A stretch of 64,000 nucleotides of DNA, taken from assembly GCA_963519075.1 (NCBI GenBank), contig CAUQMH010000002.1:1-64000 (forward strand), in the 5' to 3' direction. Source of the stretch: JABCPE02 sp963519075. Lineage in GTDB: Bacteria > Bacteroidota > Bacteroidia > Flavobacteriales > Weeksellaceae. This document shows positions 8,875 to 17,416 of this stretch, in pieces. The position numbers and the translations under genes were made by a program. The stretch's first letter is position 1. Each line of letters opens with the position of its first letter. A model generated the notes under the pieces. That model worked only from the letters and a program-made list of their open reading frames with translations. It searched no databases and was not told where the DNA came from.

Positions 8875-9402
8875 TTATTTTCTCAATTTATTCAACGCTT
8901 CCCATCTTGGATCTATGTCTTCATCATCCGCCTTTTCTTCATTTATTTTAGGACTGAATTTATCTAGTAAATTCTGAAATTCTTCGTTTTCTAATGCGGC
9001 AGGAGATACTTTCTTCATAGGAACAGCAAGAACCACTGCTTCGTAGATAAACTGAGCGATATTGAACTCGCTATAGTGATGAGGAATTGTAATAATCTCT
9101 TCATTACTATCATCATATTCTTCTCCGAACTTTACTAAGAATTTTATTTCATTGTTTATTGGATACTGGAATTTTTCATTACTGATATCACAAGTCAAAT
9201 CCACTATTCCCGAAACAGAAATTACTAAATCCAAAAAAGTAGAATGTTTTTCAAGTAAAACTTTACTGATTATTTTGGCATTTTCAAATTCTTCTTCAGC
9301 CTTAAATAAATCAAAGAACTGCTGTTCAACACAGAACTCAAACTCATGTTTTCCTTGCTTTAGACCAGAAAAACTAATGTCATAGTTTCTATATTTGTCC
9401 AT
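8875..9402 (-). CDS. DUF177 / YceD-family protein
   Basis: A 175-residue acidic cytoplasmic protein. The central VSGIVDLTCDISNEKF is the family's recognisable segment and keeps one Cys of the usual Cys pair. It ends with DPRWEALNKLRK, the typical C-terminal helix of YceD proteins. The family is encoded beside rpmF almost everywhere and has been linked to 23S rRNA maturation and ribosome assembly. The exact role in Bacteroidota is not established. It is the first gene of the yceD-rpmF operon. Confidence 0.88.
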   Translation of the reverse strand: MDKYRNYDISFSGLKQGKHEFEFCVEQQFFDLFKAEEEFENAKIISKVLLEKHSTFLDLVISVSGIVDLTCDISNEKFQYPINNEIKFLVKFGEEYDDSNEEIITIPHHYSEFNIAQFIYEAVVLAVPMKKVSPAALENEEFQNLLDKFSPKINEEKADDEDIDPRWEALNKLRK

Positions 9403-9412
9403 AATAGGTTTG

Positions 9413-9444
9413 CAAAAGTACTTTTTTTTTCTAAAACAACAAAA
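9413..9444 (-). promoter_or_regulatory. promoter of yceD-rpmF
   Basis: On the minus strand a TTTTG (9440-9444) is followed after 19 bases by TACTTTTG (9413-9420). This fits the Bacteroidota -33/-7 pair, just upstream of the ATG at 9402. Confidence 0.6.
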
Positions 9445-9461
9445 TTATCTATCAAAAAAAG

Positions 9462-9857
9462 TTACTTTCTTTTAAATTTCAATAACAAAACATTGTCTTT
9501 ATACAACTCCAAAGAAGTTTCGCTGATTACATATTTATTCACTTTTTCAAGCAAATTTAGATAATCTTCTTCCACAGAAATATTATCACAAAGCATTCGT
9601 GTCGCTCCTATACTTTTTACTTGAAAAGTTCCTTTTGGATTTGTAACTAATTCCGAAAAATAATTATTACACCCAGAAAAACCTGAAACTCTGCCCTTTG
9701 CTATTTCTAAAGTAATTCCAGAGTTTGTCTTAGAATTTTCCTCTAAAACCCAACTGGTATTGTTCAGATGTACATTGTCTTTTTTTCCTGCAACAGATGC
9801 ATTGGAACAAGACAAAGACAAAGCAAGCACGGCTGTTAGTAAAATTATTTTTTTCAT
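9462..9857 (-). CDS. META-domain (HslJ-like) lipoprotein
   Basis: A 131-residue exported lipoprotein. The signal peptide ends in LSLSC, so Cys17 is the likely lipidated residue. The mature part is one META (DUF306/HslJ) domain: the NTSW start near 33, VSGFSGCNNYFSE (about 57-69) and ATRMLC (about 84-89) match the family's conserved blocks and its paired Cys. HslJ relatives are linked to heat and antibiotic stress, but a biochemical function is not established. It starts 11 bases after the end of pheT and is probably read through from it. Confidence 0.85.
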   Translation of the reverse strand: MKKIILLTAVLALSLSCSNASVAGKKDNVHLNNTSWVLEENSKTNSGITLEIAKGRVSGFSGCNNYFSELVTNPKGTFQVKSIGATRMLCDNISVEEDYLNLLEKVNKYVISETSLELYKDNVLLLKFKRK

Positions 9858-9868
9858 AATTCGTGTAT

Positions 9869-12268
9869 TTATGAGCGGAGTTCCGCATTAAACTGTTTCT
9901 TGAAAACATTTACCAAAGAATCCATCACTTGCGCTATTTCCTTCTCTTCCATCGTTTTTTCTTCGTTAAGAAGTTCAAAACTCAACGCATAAGATTTCTT
10001 ATCCTCTGGAAGATTTTTTCCTTCATACACATCAAACAAATTGATGCTCTTCAAGAATGGAGACCTGTTGTTTTTAGCAGCATTATAAAGCTGTGTGTAT
10101 AGCACAGACTTATCTACTAACAGCGCCAAATCCCTTCTAGTTTTGTTAAATTTAGGAATATCTTTGAAACGCAAATTCTCTGTATTACGAAGATTTTGAC
10201 ATTCTTCAAGTTCTATTTCTGCATAGAAAGCCTCTTGTTCTATGTCAAATTTTTTCAGCATTTTTGGACTTACTTTTCCGAGCCTTGCAACTGTTTTTCC
10301 TTCAACTGAAAATTCTATCGCATCCGAAAAACGACCATCCTGCAATGGCTTTTCAACAATATCAAAATTCAACTTACTTAAAACAAGAGAAACATACGCT
10401 TTTAGATGATAAAAACTTGTGTTTCCTTTCGGAAGAAGCCAGTTTTCAGAATGATTTCTTCCCGAAACTAAAATCGCCAGCTGTTTTCTCTCCTCGTATT
10501 TATCTTTTTTATGATAAATTTTTCCTAATTCGAAAAACTTAATATCCGCATTTTTTCTGTTGATATTATAAACCGCATTCTCCAAAAGCCCTTCCAGCAA
10601 AGATTTTCTCATAAACGCCAAGTCACCACTCAATGGATTTAGCAGTTTTACAGCATCCGTTTCATCCTCCACCGAAGTAAGAGAATTATTCATCACTTCA
10701 TAAAACCCATTCGCCTGAAGAGCCCTTGCCCACTCGTTTTCTAATTCATCTTGGTCATCAAAACTCAATTTGACTGGAGTGAAAGAAATTTTCTGCGGCG
10801 CATCTATCTTATTATACCCATAAATTCTAAGGATTTCCTCTATCACATCTATTTCTCTGGTAACATCAGCTCTGTAATTCGGCACCAAAAGTTCTAGCCC
10901 ATCAGCAATTTCGTTAAGAGGTTCTATTTCCAATGATTTCAAAATCTCTTTTACTTTCCCTCTATGGATTTTTATTCCTAAGATTTGATCCAATTTAGAA
11001 TATCTAAAAATCACATTATGAGGTTTTATTTTTTCAGGGTAATGCTCTATATAATCCCCTACCAATGTCGCTCCTGTCAGTTCCTGTAACAGTTTCACTG
11101 CTAGGGAAATAGTAGTTTTAGTATTATTCGGGTCTACTCCTCTCTCAAAACGGAAAGAAGCATCGGTATTCAGTCCGTGGAATTTAGCTCCTTTACGAAC
11201 AGTAACAGGATTAAAGTAAGCACTTTCCAAGAAAATAGACTGCGTCTGCTCAGAAACTCCGCTGTCCAGCCCACCAAAAATCCCAGCAATGCAAAGTGGT
11301 TTCTGATTTCCATCTTTTATCATAATTTCCTCTCCGTTCAGCGTTCTCTCCACTCCGTCCAGTGTGGTGAATTTCGTTCCTTTCGGGCTGTTTCCTACCG
11401 TTATTTTATTTCCTCCTATTTTATCTAAATCAAAAGCATGAAGCGGCTGTCCATAAGCATGAAGAATATAGTTGGTAACATCCACCACATTATTTATTGG
11501 TGAAAGACCTATCGCTTTCAGTCTGTTTTTCAGCCATTCTGGAGATTCTCCTACTTTTATATTTTTCAAAACAGCACCAATATATCTCGGCGCCAAATCA
11601 TTATTTTCCACCTCGATGGAGAAGTTATGCTCACCTTCTGATTCAGCAGCATAAGTTTCCATTTTAACTAGCTTAGAATCAATTCCATTACAAGTTAAAA
11701 ATGCGTGTAAATCTCTCGCCACACCATAGTGAGAAATGGCATCTGTCCTATTAGGTGTCAGTCCTATTTCATAAACTTCATCTTGCTGAATATCAAAGTA
11801 ATCCGCCAGAGGTTTTCCTACTTCATAAGTCTCATCCAAAACCATAATTCCATCATGGCTGTTGCCCAAATCTATCTCATCCTCTGCACAAATCATCCCT
11901 TCCGAAACCTCTCCTCTGATTTTATTTCTGTTAATCGTAAAAGAACCTCCGCTTTTATCAAACAAAGTAGTCCCTACCACAGCCACCGCAACTATCTGTC
12001 CCGCGGCCACATTAGGAGCTCCACAGACGATATTTAGAATTGTGGCATTTCCTACATCTACAGTTGTTTTGCTTAATTTATCAGCGTTTGGATGTTTTTC
12101 GCAAGTTAAAACCTTACCTACGACGATACCTTCCAAACTTCCTTTGATAGTTTCAAATTTATCTATCCCCTCTACTTCCAAACCTATATCTGTGAGGTAG
12201 GTTCCTATTTTTTCTGAATTTAAATCTGTACTAATGTAATCTTTAAGCCAATTATTCGAAATCTTCAT
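9869..12268 (-). CDS. pheT: phenylalanine--tRNA ligase beta subunit
   Basis: A 799-residue protein of normal length. The order is as in the family: an N-terminal tRNA-binding (EMAP-like) domain with VGKVLTCEKHPNADKL near 50-65, the B3/4 editing domain in the middle, the B5 domain, then a catalytic-like core. The C-terminal ferredoxin-fold anticodon-binding domain contains FNKTRRDLALLVD. It pairs with PheS, which is not in this window, to charge tRNA-Phe and to edit Tyr-tRNA-Phe. The META-domain lipoprotein gene follows 11 bases downstream. Confidence 0.97.
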   Translation of the reverse strand: MKISNNWLKDYISTDLNSEKIGTYLTDIGLEVEGIDKFETIKGSLEGIVVGKVLTCEKHPNADKLSKTTVDVGNATILNIVCGAPNVAAGQIVAVAVVGTTLFDKSGGSFTINRNKIRGEVSEGMICAEDEIDLGNSHDGIMVLDETYEVGKPLADYFDIQQDEVYEIGLTPNRTDAISHYGVARDLHAFLTCNGIDSKLVKMETYAAESEGEHNFSIEVENNDLAPRYIGAVLKNIKVGESPEWLKNRLKAIGLSPINNVVDVTNYILHAYGQPLHAFDLDKIGGNKITVGNSPKGTKFTTLDGVERTLNGEEIMIKDGNQKPLCIAGIFGGLDSGVSEQTQSIFLESAYFNPVTVRKGAKFHGLNTDASFRFERGVDPNNTKTTISLAVKLLQELTGATLVGDYIEHYPEKIKPHNVIFRYSKLDQILGIKIHRGKVKEILKSLEIEPLNEIADGLELLVPNYRADVTREIDVIEEILRIYGYNKIDAPQKISFTPVKLSFDDQDELENEWARALQANGFYEVMNNSLTSVEDETDAVKLLNPLSGDLAFMRKSLLEGLLENAVYNINRKNADIKFFELGKIYHKKDKYEERKQLAILVSGRNHSENWLLPKGNTSFYHLKAYVSLVLSKLNFDIVEKPLQDGRFSDAIEFSVEGKTVARLGKVSPKMLKKFDIEQEAFYAEIELEECQNLRNTENLRFKDIPKFNKTRRDLALLVDKSVLYTQLYNAAKNNRSPFLKSINLFDVYEGKNLPEDKKSYALSFELLNEEKTMEEKEIAQVMDSLVNVFKKQFNAELRS

Positions 12269-12336
12269 TGAAATATAAATATTAAAAAAGGAGATGCAAA
12301 GGTCTTTTACTCTACATCTCGTTTATTTTCATTTTG

Positions 12337-13467
12337 TTAATTTAAACCTATTACTGGCATTGACAGCATGAGTATTTGCTCTTCCTCATCCAGTCCGTCC
12401 GCTGGTTCTACAATCCCTGGTCTATTCGCTTGGGACATTCTCATGATAATATCCTCTGAATCTAGAACCGCTATCATTTCTGTCAGGAATTTTGAACTAT
12501 ACCCTATATTGATATCCTCTCCTGAGTAGTCACATGGTATCTGCATTTCTGCTTTGTTTGCATATTCTGTATCTTCCGCATGAAGATAAAGAATATTCCC
12601 AGACAACTTAAATCTTACCTGACTGGTAGATTTGCTGGCAAAAATGGAAGCTCTTTTGATAGAACTTAATAAAAGTGTTCTGTTTATAGTCAGCACATTA
12701 GGATTTTCCTTAGGAATTACTGCGTTATAGTTAGGGTATTTTCCATCTATCAAACGACAAATCCATACATGCTCCTTGAAAGAAAACTTCGCCATGTTTT
12801 CATTAAACTCTATAACCACCTCATCATCTGAACTTGTCAGAATATTTTTAAAGATACTCAGTGGTTTTTTAGGCATAATGAACTCCATCGGCTCACTATT
12901 TTTAATATCTGTTCTTTTATAAACTACCAATCTATGAGAATCCGTTGCTACAAAATTAGCCTCCTCTTCTCCAAACTGGAAAAACACCCCCGTCATCACA
13001 GGACGAAGCGTATCATTACTTGTCGCGAAAAGCGTTTTAGAAAGAGCCTCCGCAAGAACTCCTGATGAAATAGTAACTTTTTGCGAAGAACTAAATTCTG
13101 CCAATTCAGGATATTCCTCTGCATTGTCCAACGCTATGAAATAGTTATCCTTCTCATCTAAAATTTCCAAAAGCCCACCTCCATTTTCATTTGGTTTCAC
13201 CAAAAAAGTAAGAGGCTGATCACCAAATGTTTTTATCGCATCCTGAAACATCTTAGCAGGAACCGCTATTTTACCATTGCTCTCTGACTTAACCGCCAAA
13301 GATGTCAAAAGAGTAGTCTCTCCGTCTGATGCTGTGATTTTAAGCAAATTATTTTCTAACTCAAAAAGAAAATTCTCCAATATCGGTCTAGATTGTGAAC
13401 TAGATATCACACCACTTACCGTATTTAAAGCTTTTTGTAACTCGCCACTTGTGACAATAAATTTCAT
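12337..13467 (-). CDS. dnaN: DNA polymerase III beta subunit (sliding clamp)
   Basis: A 376-residue protein starting MKFIVTSGELQKALNTVSG at the ATG at 13467, the standard DnaN start. An upstream in-frame alternative adds eight untypical residues. Three repeated clamp domains of about 120 residues are present. DSHRLVVYK (about 175-183) is the conserved link in domain 2, and the C-terminus ends in LMLSMPVIGLN near the hydrophobic partner-binding cleft. The dimer forms a ring on DNA that tethers polymerase III. The gene is not next to dnaA here, as is common in Bacteroidota, and has its own -7 box. Confidence 0.97.
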   Translation of the reverse strand: MKFIVTSGELQKALNTVSGVISSSQSRPILENFLFELENNLLKITASDGETTLLTSLAVKSESNGKIAVPAKMFQDAIKTFGDQPLTFLVKPNENGGGLLEILDEKDNYFIALDNAEEYPELAEFSSSQKVTISSGVLAEALSKTLFATSNDTLRPVMTGVFFQFGEEEANFVATDSHRLVVYKRTDIKNSEPMEFIMPKKPLSIFKNILTSSDDEVVIEFNENMAKFSFKEHVWICRLIDGKYPNYNAVIPKENPNVLTINRTLLLSSIKRASIFASKSTSQVRFKLSGNILYLHAEDTEYANKAEMQIPCDYSGEDINIGYSSKFLTEMIAVLDSEDIIMRMSQANRPGIVEPADGLDEEEQILMLSMPVIGLN

Positions 13468-13488
13468 AATAATAACTAATTGAGCAGA

Positions 13489-13496
13489 CAAAGGTA
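13489..13496 (-). promoter_or_regulatory. -7 box of dnaN
   Basis: The minus strand reads TACCTTTG, matching TAnnTTTG, 21 bases before the dnaN ATG. No clear -33 partner is visible. Confidence 0.45.
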
Positions 13497-13540
13497 ATAA
13501 TTTATCAGTAAAAAATAAAATTTATTTAATTTATTTCGGT

Positions 13541-13578
13541 TTAAAAATCTAAATAGCAGCCCATTAAGACCGCTATTT
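13541..13578 (-). terminator. terminator downstream of the FMN reductase gene
   Basis: AAATAGC (13551-13557) pairs with GCTATTT (13572-13578). Read leftward, the hairpin is followed by a T-rich tract, just past the stop of the FMN reductase gene. Confidence 0.6.
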
Positions 13579-13584
13579 AAATAT

Positions 13585-14124
13585 TTAATTTATGAGAACT
13601 TGTTTTACTTTTTCTATTTTCGCTTCTAGTTCCTTTTTCTTTTCTGCATCGATTATTCCTTTTTCTGCATCAAAATTCTCAGAAAAATTCGGAAGAGAAA
13701 AATCCTCTATCACATTTCCTCCATTGTATGGGAATCTTGCCTTTGCGGTTTCCAAGATTGTAAGACCTCCTCTAGGGCCTGGAGCTGTAGCAGTGAGGAA
13801 AACTTTTTTATCACCAAAAGCACTTCTGTTTGGAATTCTTGATATCCAGTCAAAAATATTTTTGAAAGCCGTGGAATAAGAACCATTATATTCCGCCAAC
13901 GAAATAATAAGCAAATCCGCCCCATCTATCTTCGCTGCAAAATCTTCTGCCAGTTTAGGGACGCCACCGCTTACCTCTCTGTCTATGCTGTAAATAGGCA
14001 TTTCGTAATCGTTAATATCAAGAAGTTCTACATCATGCCCTTCAAATTTACTTGAAATATAGGAAACCAACTGTTTATTGATAGAGTTGGAATGATTACT
14101 CGCTGCAAATGCTAATATTTTCAT
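13585..14124 (-). CDS. NAD(P)H-dependent FMN reductase (flavodoxin-like)
   Basis: A 179-residue soluble flavoprotein. It starts MKILAFAASNHSNSINKQL, the phosphate-binding loop for FMN. LAEYNGSYSTAFKNIFDW (about 76-93) is the conserved flavin-ring segment of the NADPH-dependent FMN reductase / ChrR / YieF family. Members reduce quinones, azo dyes or metal oxyanions, generally to protect against oxidative stress. The physiological substrate is not readable. It is transcribed alone, between a -7 box and a terminator. Confidence 0.88.
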   Translation of the reverse strand: MKILAFAASNHSNSINKQLVSYISSKFEGHDVELLDINDYEMPIYSIDREVSGGVPKLAEDFAAKIDGADLLIISLAEYNGSYSTAFKNIFDWISRIPNRSAFGDKKVFLTATAPGPRGGLTILETAKARFPYNGGNVIEDFSLPNFSENFDAEKGIIDAEKKKELEAKIEKVKQVLIN

Positions 14125-14149
14125 ATTTTTAATTTTAAAATTTATGAAG

Positions 14150-14157
14150 CAAAAGTA
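14150..14157 (-). promoter_or_regulatory. -7 box of the FMN reductase gene
   Basis: The minus strand reads TACTTTTG, 25 bases before the ATG at 14124. Confidence 0.45.
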
Positions 14158-14195
14158 TAGGTTTTTATTTTATTGAAAATTGATTTATGTTAATA

Positions 14196-14236
14196 AAGAC
14201 AAAAGACCATCAAAAATTGACAGTCTTTTGTTTTAA
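14196..14236. terminator. terminator between rplY and the FMN reductase gene
   Basis: ACAAAAGAC (14199-14207) pairs with GTCTTTTGT (14223-14231). It lies downstream of rplY on the minus strand, with T-rich sequence on both sides. Confidence 0.65.
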
Positions 14237-14254
14237 ACTTATGAAAAGATTATT

Positions 14255-14848
14255 TTATTCATCATCTTCATCGTCTGCTCCTGCAGCACCTGCGTTTTTC
14301 ATCGCATTTCTAGACATCTTCACAGCTGCGATTACAGCATTGTCTGGATGTAAGAATGTGTACGCATCAGTTTTGATGTCTCCCACATAAATTTTGTTAC
14401 CAATTTTAAGCGGAGTCACATCTACCACGATTTCATCTGGTAAATTAGCAGGAACTGCTTTTAATTTCAGTTTTCTGAATGATTGCCTAAGAACACCACC
14501 CGCTACAACACCTTTAGCACGACCTGTAATTTTCACAGGAACTTCCATTACTACTGGTTTGTCAGCACTCAACTGGTAGAAATCCACATGAAGGATTCTG
14601 TCCGTAATTGGGTGAAACTGAATGTCTTGTAATACTGCTGGAATAGTCTGTCCACCTACTTCAATAGATACCGTGTGTGCCTCAGGAGTGTAAACCAAGT
14701 TTTTGAAAGATTTCTCTTCTGTAGAGAAATGTAATGGTTCTTTACCTCCATAAACAACACAAGGAACTAATTCAGCATCGCGTAGAGCTTTTGTAGATTT
14801 TTTACCCACGCTTTCTCTTTTCTGTCCTTGAATTGTAATAGATTTCAT
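14255..14848 (-). CDS. rplY: 50S ribosomal protein L25 / general stress protein Ctc
   Basis: A 197-residue protein of the long L25 (CTC/TL5) form. The N-terminal 5S rRNA-binding domain contains VGKKSTKALRDAELVPCVVYGG, followed by a beta-rich C-terminal domain with HVDFYQL near 110-116. It ends in an acidic tail (DDEDDE). The protein binds 5S rRNA in the large subunit. It follows prs by 21 bases; the prs-rplY pairing is common in bacteria and points to co-transcription. Confidence 0.95.
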   Translation of the reverse strand: MKSITIQGQKRESVGKKSTKALRDAELVPCVVYGGKEPLHFSTEEKSFKNLVYTPEAHTVSIEVGGQTIPAVLQDIQFHPITDRILHVDFYQLSADKPVVMEVPVKITGRAKGVVAGGVLRQSFRKLKLKAVPANLPDEIVVDVTPLKIGNKIYVGDIKTDAYTFLHPDNAVIAAVKMSRNAMKNAGAAGADDEDDE

Positions 14849-14869
14849 TTTATAAAAAATTTAATTATT

Positions 14870-15808
14870 TTAAAATATAAACTTGTCATTGATGGATTTC
14901 TTGTTATGAACAAGATTCATCACATCTGCAAATAACGGGGCGCAAGATAGCACTTTTATTTTAGATGACAAACTGTTTTTAAGAGGAATTGAATCTGTGA
15001 TGATAATTTCCTGCAATTTAGACTTCTCTATATTCTCATATGCCTTTCCAGAAAGCACTCCGTGAGTAGCGATAGCTCTTACACTTTTTGCTCCTCTCTC
15101 CATGATGATATCCGCAGCCTTACAGAGTGTTCCCGCTGTATCCACCATATCATCCACCAAAATCACATTTCTGTCTTCTACATTACCAATGAGGGTCATT
15201 TCTGCCACTTCATTCGCTTTTTTTCTTTCTTTGTAGCAAATGGTAACTTCTGCTCCTAAATGGTTTGCATAGTTTTTGGCTCTTTTAGCTCCTCCCATAT
15301 CAGGCGAGGCTATGGTCAAATTATCCAAATTCAAAGAGTTAATATACTCCACAAAAATAGCCGATGCATAAAGATGGTCTACTGGAATTTCGAAAAAACC
15401 TTGAATCTGGTCTGCATGCAGATCCATTGTCATCACTCTAGTTGCTCCCGCTGTTGTTAAAAGATTTGCAACCAATTTCGCACCTATTGGCGCTCTCGGT
15501 TTGTCCTTTCTGTCTTGTCTTGCTAGACCAAAATACGGAAGAACCACCGTAATATTCTTTGCAGAAGCTCTTTTAGCCGCATCTATCATAAGAAGAAGCT
15601 CTAAAAGATTGTCCGCTGGAGGAAATGTAGAACCTATTAAAAAGACCCTTCCGCCTCTTACGGATTGGTCTAAAACAGGCTCAAATTCACCATCACTAAA
15701 CTCTTGAAAATTGATTTTTCCTAGTTCCTGCCCATAATAATGAGCAATTTTTTCAGCTAACTGTCTACTGGTCCTAGTGCTGAATAAATAAGATGTTTGA
15801 GAAGCCAT
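14870..15808 (-). CDS. prs: ribose-phosphate pyrophosphokinase (PRPP synthase)
   Basis: A 312-residue class I PRPP synthase, which makes phosphoribosyl pyrophosphate from ribose 5-phosphate and ATP for nucleotide, His and Trp synthesis. ARQDRKDKPRAPIGAKL (about 97-113) is the ATP-binding flexible-loop region. MDLHADQIQGFF (about 127-138) holds the metal-binding His and Asp, and VILVDDMVDTAGTL (about 215-228) is the PRPP-binding loop. It is the first gene of a prs-rplY operon, with a -7 box just upstream. Confidence 0.97.
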   Translation of the reverse strand: MASQTSYLFSTRTSRQLAEKIAHYYGQELGKINFQEFSDGEFEPVLDQSVRGGRVFLIGSTFPPADNLLELLLMIDAAKRASAKNITVVLPYFGLARQDRKDKPRAPIGAKLVANLLTTAGATRVMTMDLHADQIQGFFEIPVDHLYASAIFVEYINSLNLDNLTIASPDMGGAKRAKNYANHLGAEVTICYKERKKANEVAEMTLIGNVEDRNVILVDDMVDTAGTLCKAADIIMERGAKSVRAIATHGVLSGKAYENIEKSKLQEIIITDSIPLKNSLSSKIKVLSCAPLFADVMNLVHNKKSINDKFIF

Positions 15809-15835
15809 TGTTTAACTTGAGTTTTTTGAGAGTTG

Positions 15836-15843
15836 CAAATTTA
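15836..15843 (-). promoter_or_regulatory. -7 box of prs-rplY
   Basis: The minus strand reads TAAATTTG followed by C, a good -7 match, 27 bases before the prs ATG. Confidence 0.5.
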
Positions 15844-15848
15844 ATAAA

Positions 15849-15885
15849 AATAAAACCACTTGAAAAATATCAAGCGGTTTTTATT
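15849..15885 (-). terminator. terminator downstream of the GDSL lipoprotein gene
   Basis: Two 12-base arms (15852-15863 and 15870-15881) pair, with the one mismatched position becoming a G-U pair only in the minus-strand RNA. A T-rich tail follows. It ends the FadL-like/GDSL operon. Confidence 0.75.
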
Positions 15886-15898
15886 TAATTATAAAATG

Positions 15899-17407
15899 TT
15901 ATGGAAACTTCACTCCCGAATAGTTATTTGGATTTACTTGGCGTAAGTTGGATTTATACTTAGCATTGATAGCTTTGATAAATTCATTAGCAATCACAGC
16001 ATATCCCTTTCCTGTAAGGTGTACACCATCTAATGAAAACGAACCTCCTGTAACAAATGTAGTGGAATAGCTCACTCCATTGTACTGAATTCCAGAGTTT
16101 TTGCTCAGTTCTACCATTTTAGCATTAGCATCTACAAAAGCCAATCCATAAGCCTCCGCTAAAGCCTTTATTTGAGTATTATAAGCATTTGTCGCTGTCT
16201 GAACTTGCGCCACTTCTGATTTCGTCAATACATGTTTATCTTCCAAAGGATAAGTAATTCCTAGTTTATTAAATTGCTCAGAAACTCCAGTTACTTTAGA
16301 ATTGATAACAGGTTTTGTAGATAATAATACCAAATCTTCATTCGTAGTGTGGCGAGCCTGTCCATAAGTAGTCCCAATGAAAGCCGCCTCAGCAGCAGAA
16401 ACACCATTTCTTGTCAAAACTGCCGTGATTTGAGCTGATAAATCAGTCAAGGTTTCATCTTTTATCAATAATGGATTTTGCCCAACTACCAATGTTTTCA
16501 ATCTATCTCCTTGCCCCAAAGCAGTCAAAACAGGTTTTAATCTTCCTACCAACTGGGCATTCAAAGCAGTAGCTTGAGCTTCATCCAATGGAACAGCATT
16601 ATACGGAACCGTTGTAAAGAAAGGAATAGAAGTCACATTCGGAATGTTTGCTATCACCCCTTTAGTTGCTCCCACTGATTTCATCCCTTCTAAAACAGCT
16701 CTGATAGACCCTGCTAAAACATTAGGATCTGTGATGTCATTAGAAGAATATGTTCTTGGATTGGTGTTTCCTGTTTGGTTCGTTCCCACTCCTCCTGAAG
16801 TCGCATAAGAAAGCACATCATTATTCCCTATCCAAAGAGAGAAAAATGTAGGATTCTGAGCCTTAGCATCCTCTAAAACACTCGCTGTCGAAGAAGACGC
16901 AAATCTCACGAAATACGGATTTGCTGTTCCTGTTGTCAGCCCAGCCATGTTACCATAACCATTAGCCACCAAATGGAAAGACTTAGCACCAGGCACTCCC
17001 ATATTATTGTATGTTCCTGTTAATCTATCTAATGTACTAACAGCCGTAGAATACACAGGAGTCAATGCTCCATTCACTACTTGAAGAGTTAATTTCCCTT
17101 TAAACCCTGGTATATTAGCGAAACCACCGATGTTATCTGGCACCAAAGGCTGAGTAAAAGTTCCTCCTCCTGCTTTCTGCATCTGTTCAGCAATCATCGC
17201 AGGATAAGACTCCAGCTGCCCATCTAAATACACTGTCCCATCTCTATATCCAGAAGTCAAGGAATTTCCAAGAGCCACATATTTACTAAAATCTGCTTCT
17301 CCGCTAGTTACCGCGATATCCGCCACATCGGTTTCAAAATCAGTTTTACAACTTGTAACTGACAAAACAGCCAAAACGGCCATTGATGATATAAATACTT
17401 TTTTCAT
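15899..17407 (-). CDS. SGNH/GDSL hydrolase-family lipoprotein
   Basis: A 502-residue exported lipoprotein with signal peptide ending LSVTSC (lipidated Cys20). The SGNH blocks are present: ALGNSLTSGYRDG near 45-57 (block I, Ser nucleophile), WIGNNDVL near 190 (block III Gly/Asn) and SLDGVHLTGKGYAVIA near 460 (block V Asp-x-x-His). The spacing between blocks is larger than in small GDSL esterases, as in Bacteroidota outer-membrane members. It follows a FadL-type porin gene by 9 bases. That pairing suggests hydrolysis or handling of a fatty ester that the porin imports, which is an inference. Confidence 0.85.
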   Translation of the reverse strand: MKKVFISSMAVLAVLSVTSCKTDFETDVADIAVTSGEADFSKYVALGNSLTSGYRDGTVYLDGQLESYPAMIAEQMQKAGGGTFTQPLVPDNIGGFANIPGFKGKLTLQVVNGALTPVYSTAVSTLDRLTGTYNNMGVPGAKSFHLVANGYGNMAGLTTGTANPYFVRFASSSTASVLEDAKAQNPTFFSLWIGNNDVLSYATSGGVGTNQTGNTNPRTYSSNDITDPNVLAGSIRAVLEGMKSVGATKGVIANIPNVTSIPFFTTVPYNAVPLDEAQATALNAQLVGRLKPVLTALGQGDRLKTLVVGQNPLLIKDETLTDLSAQITAVLTRNGVSAAEAAFIGTTYGQARHTTNEDLVLLSTKPVINSKVTGVSEQFNKLGITYPLEDKHVLTKSEVAQVQTATNAYNTQIKALAEAYGLAFVDANAKMVELSKNSGIQYNGVSYSTTFVTGGSFSLDGVHLTGKGYAVIANEFIKAINAKYKSNLRQVNPNNYSGVKFP

Positions 17408-17416
17408 GATTTCAAA

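Noticed and set aside
15899..17407. Type IX secretion C-terminal signal on the GDSL lipoprotein
   Set aside because: The C-terminus lacks the conserved beta-sandwich sorting domain, and the protein has a lipobox, so it is a lipoprotein instead.
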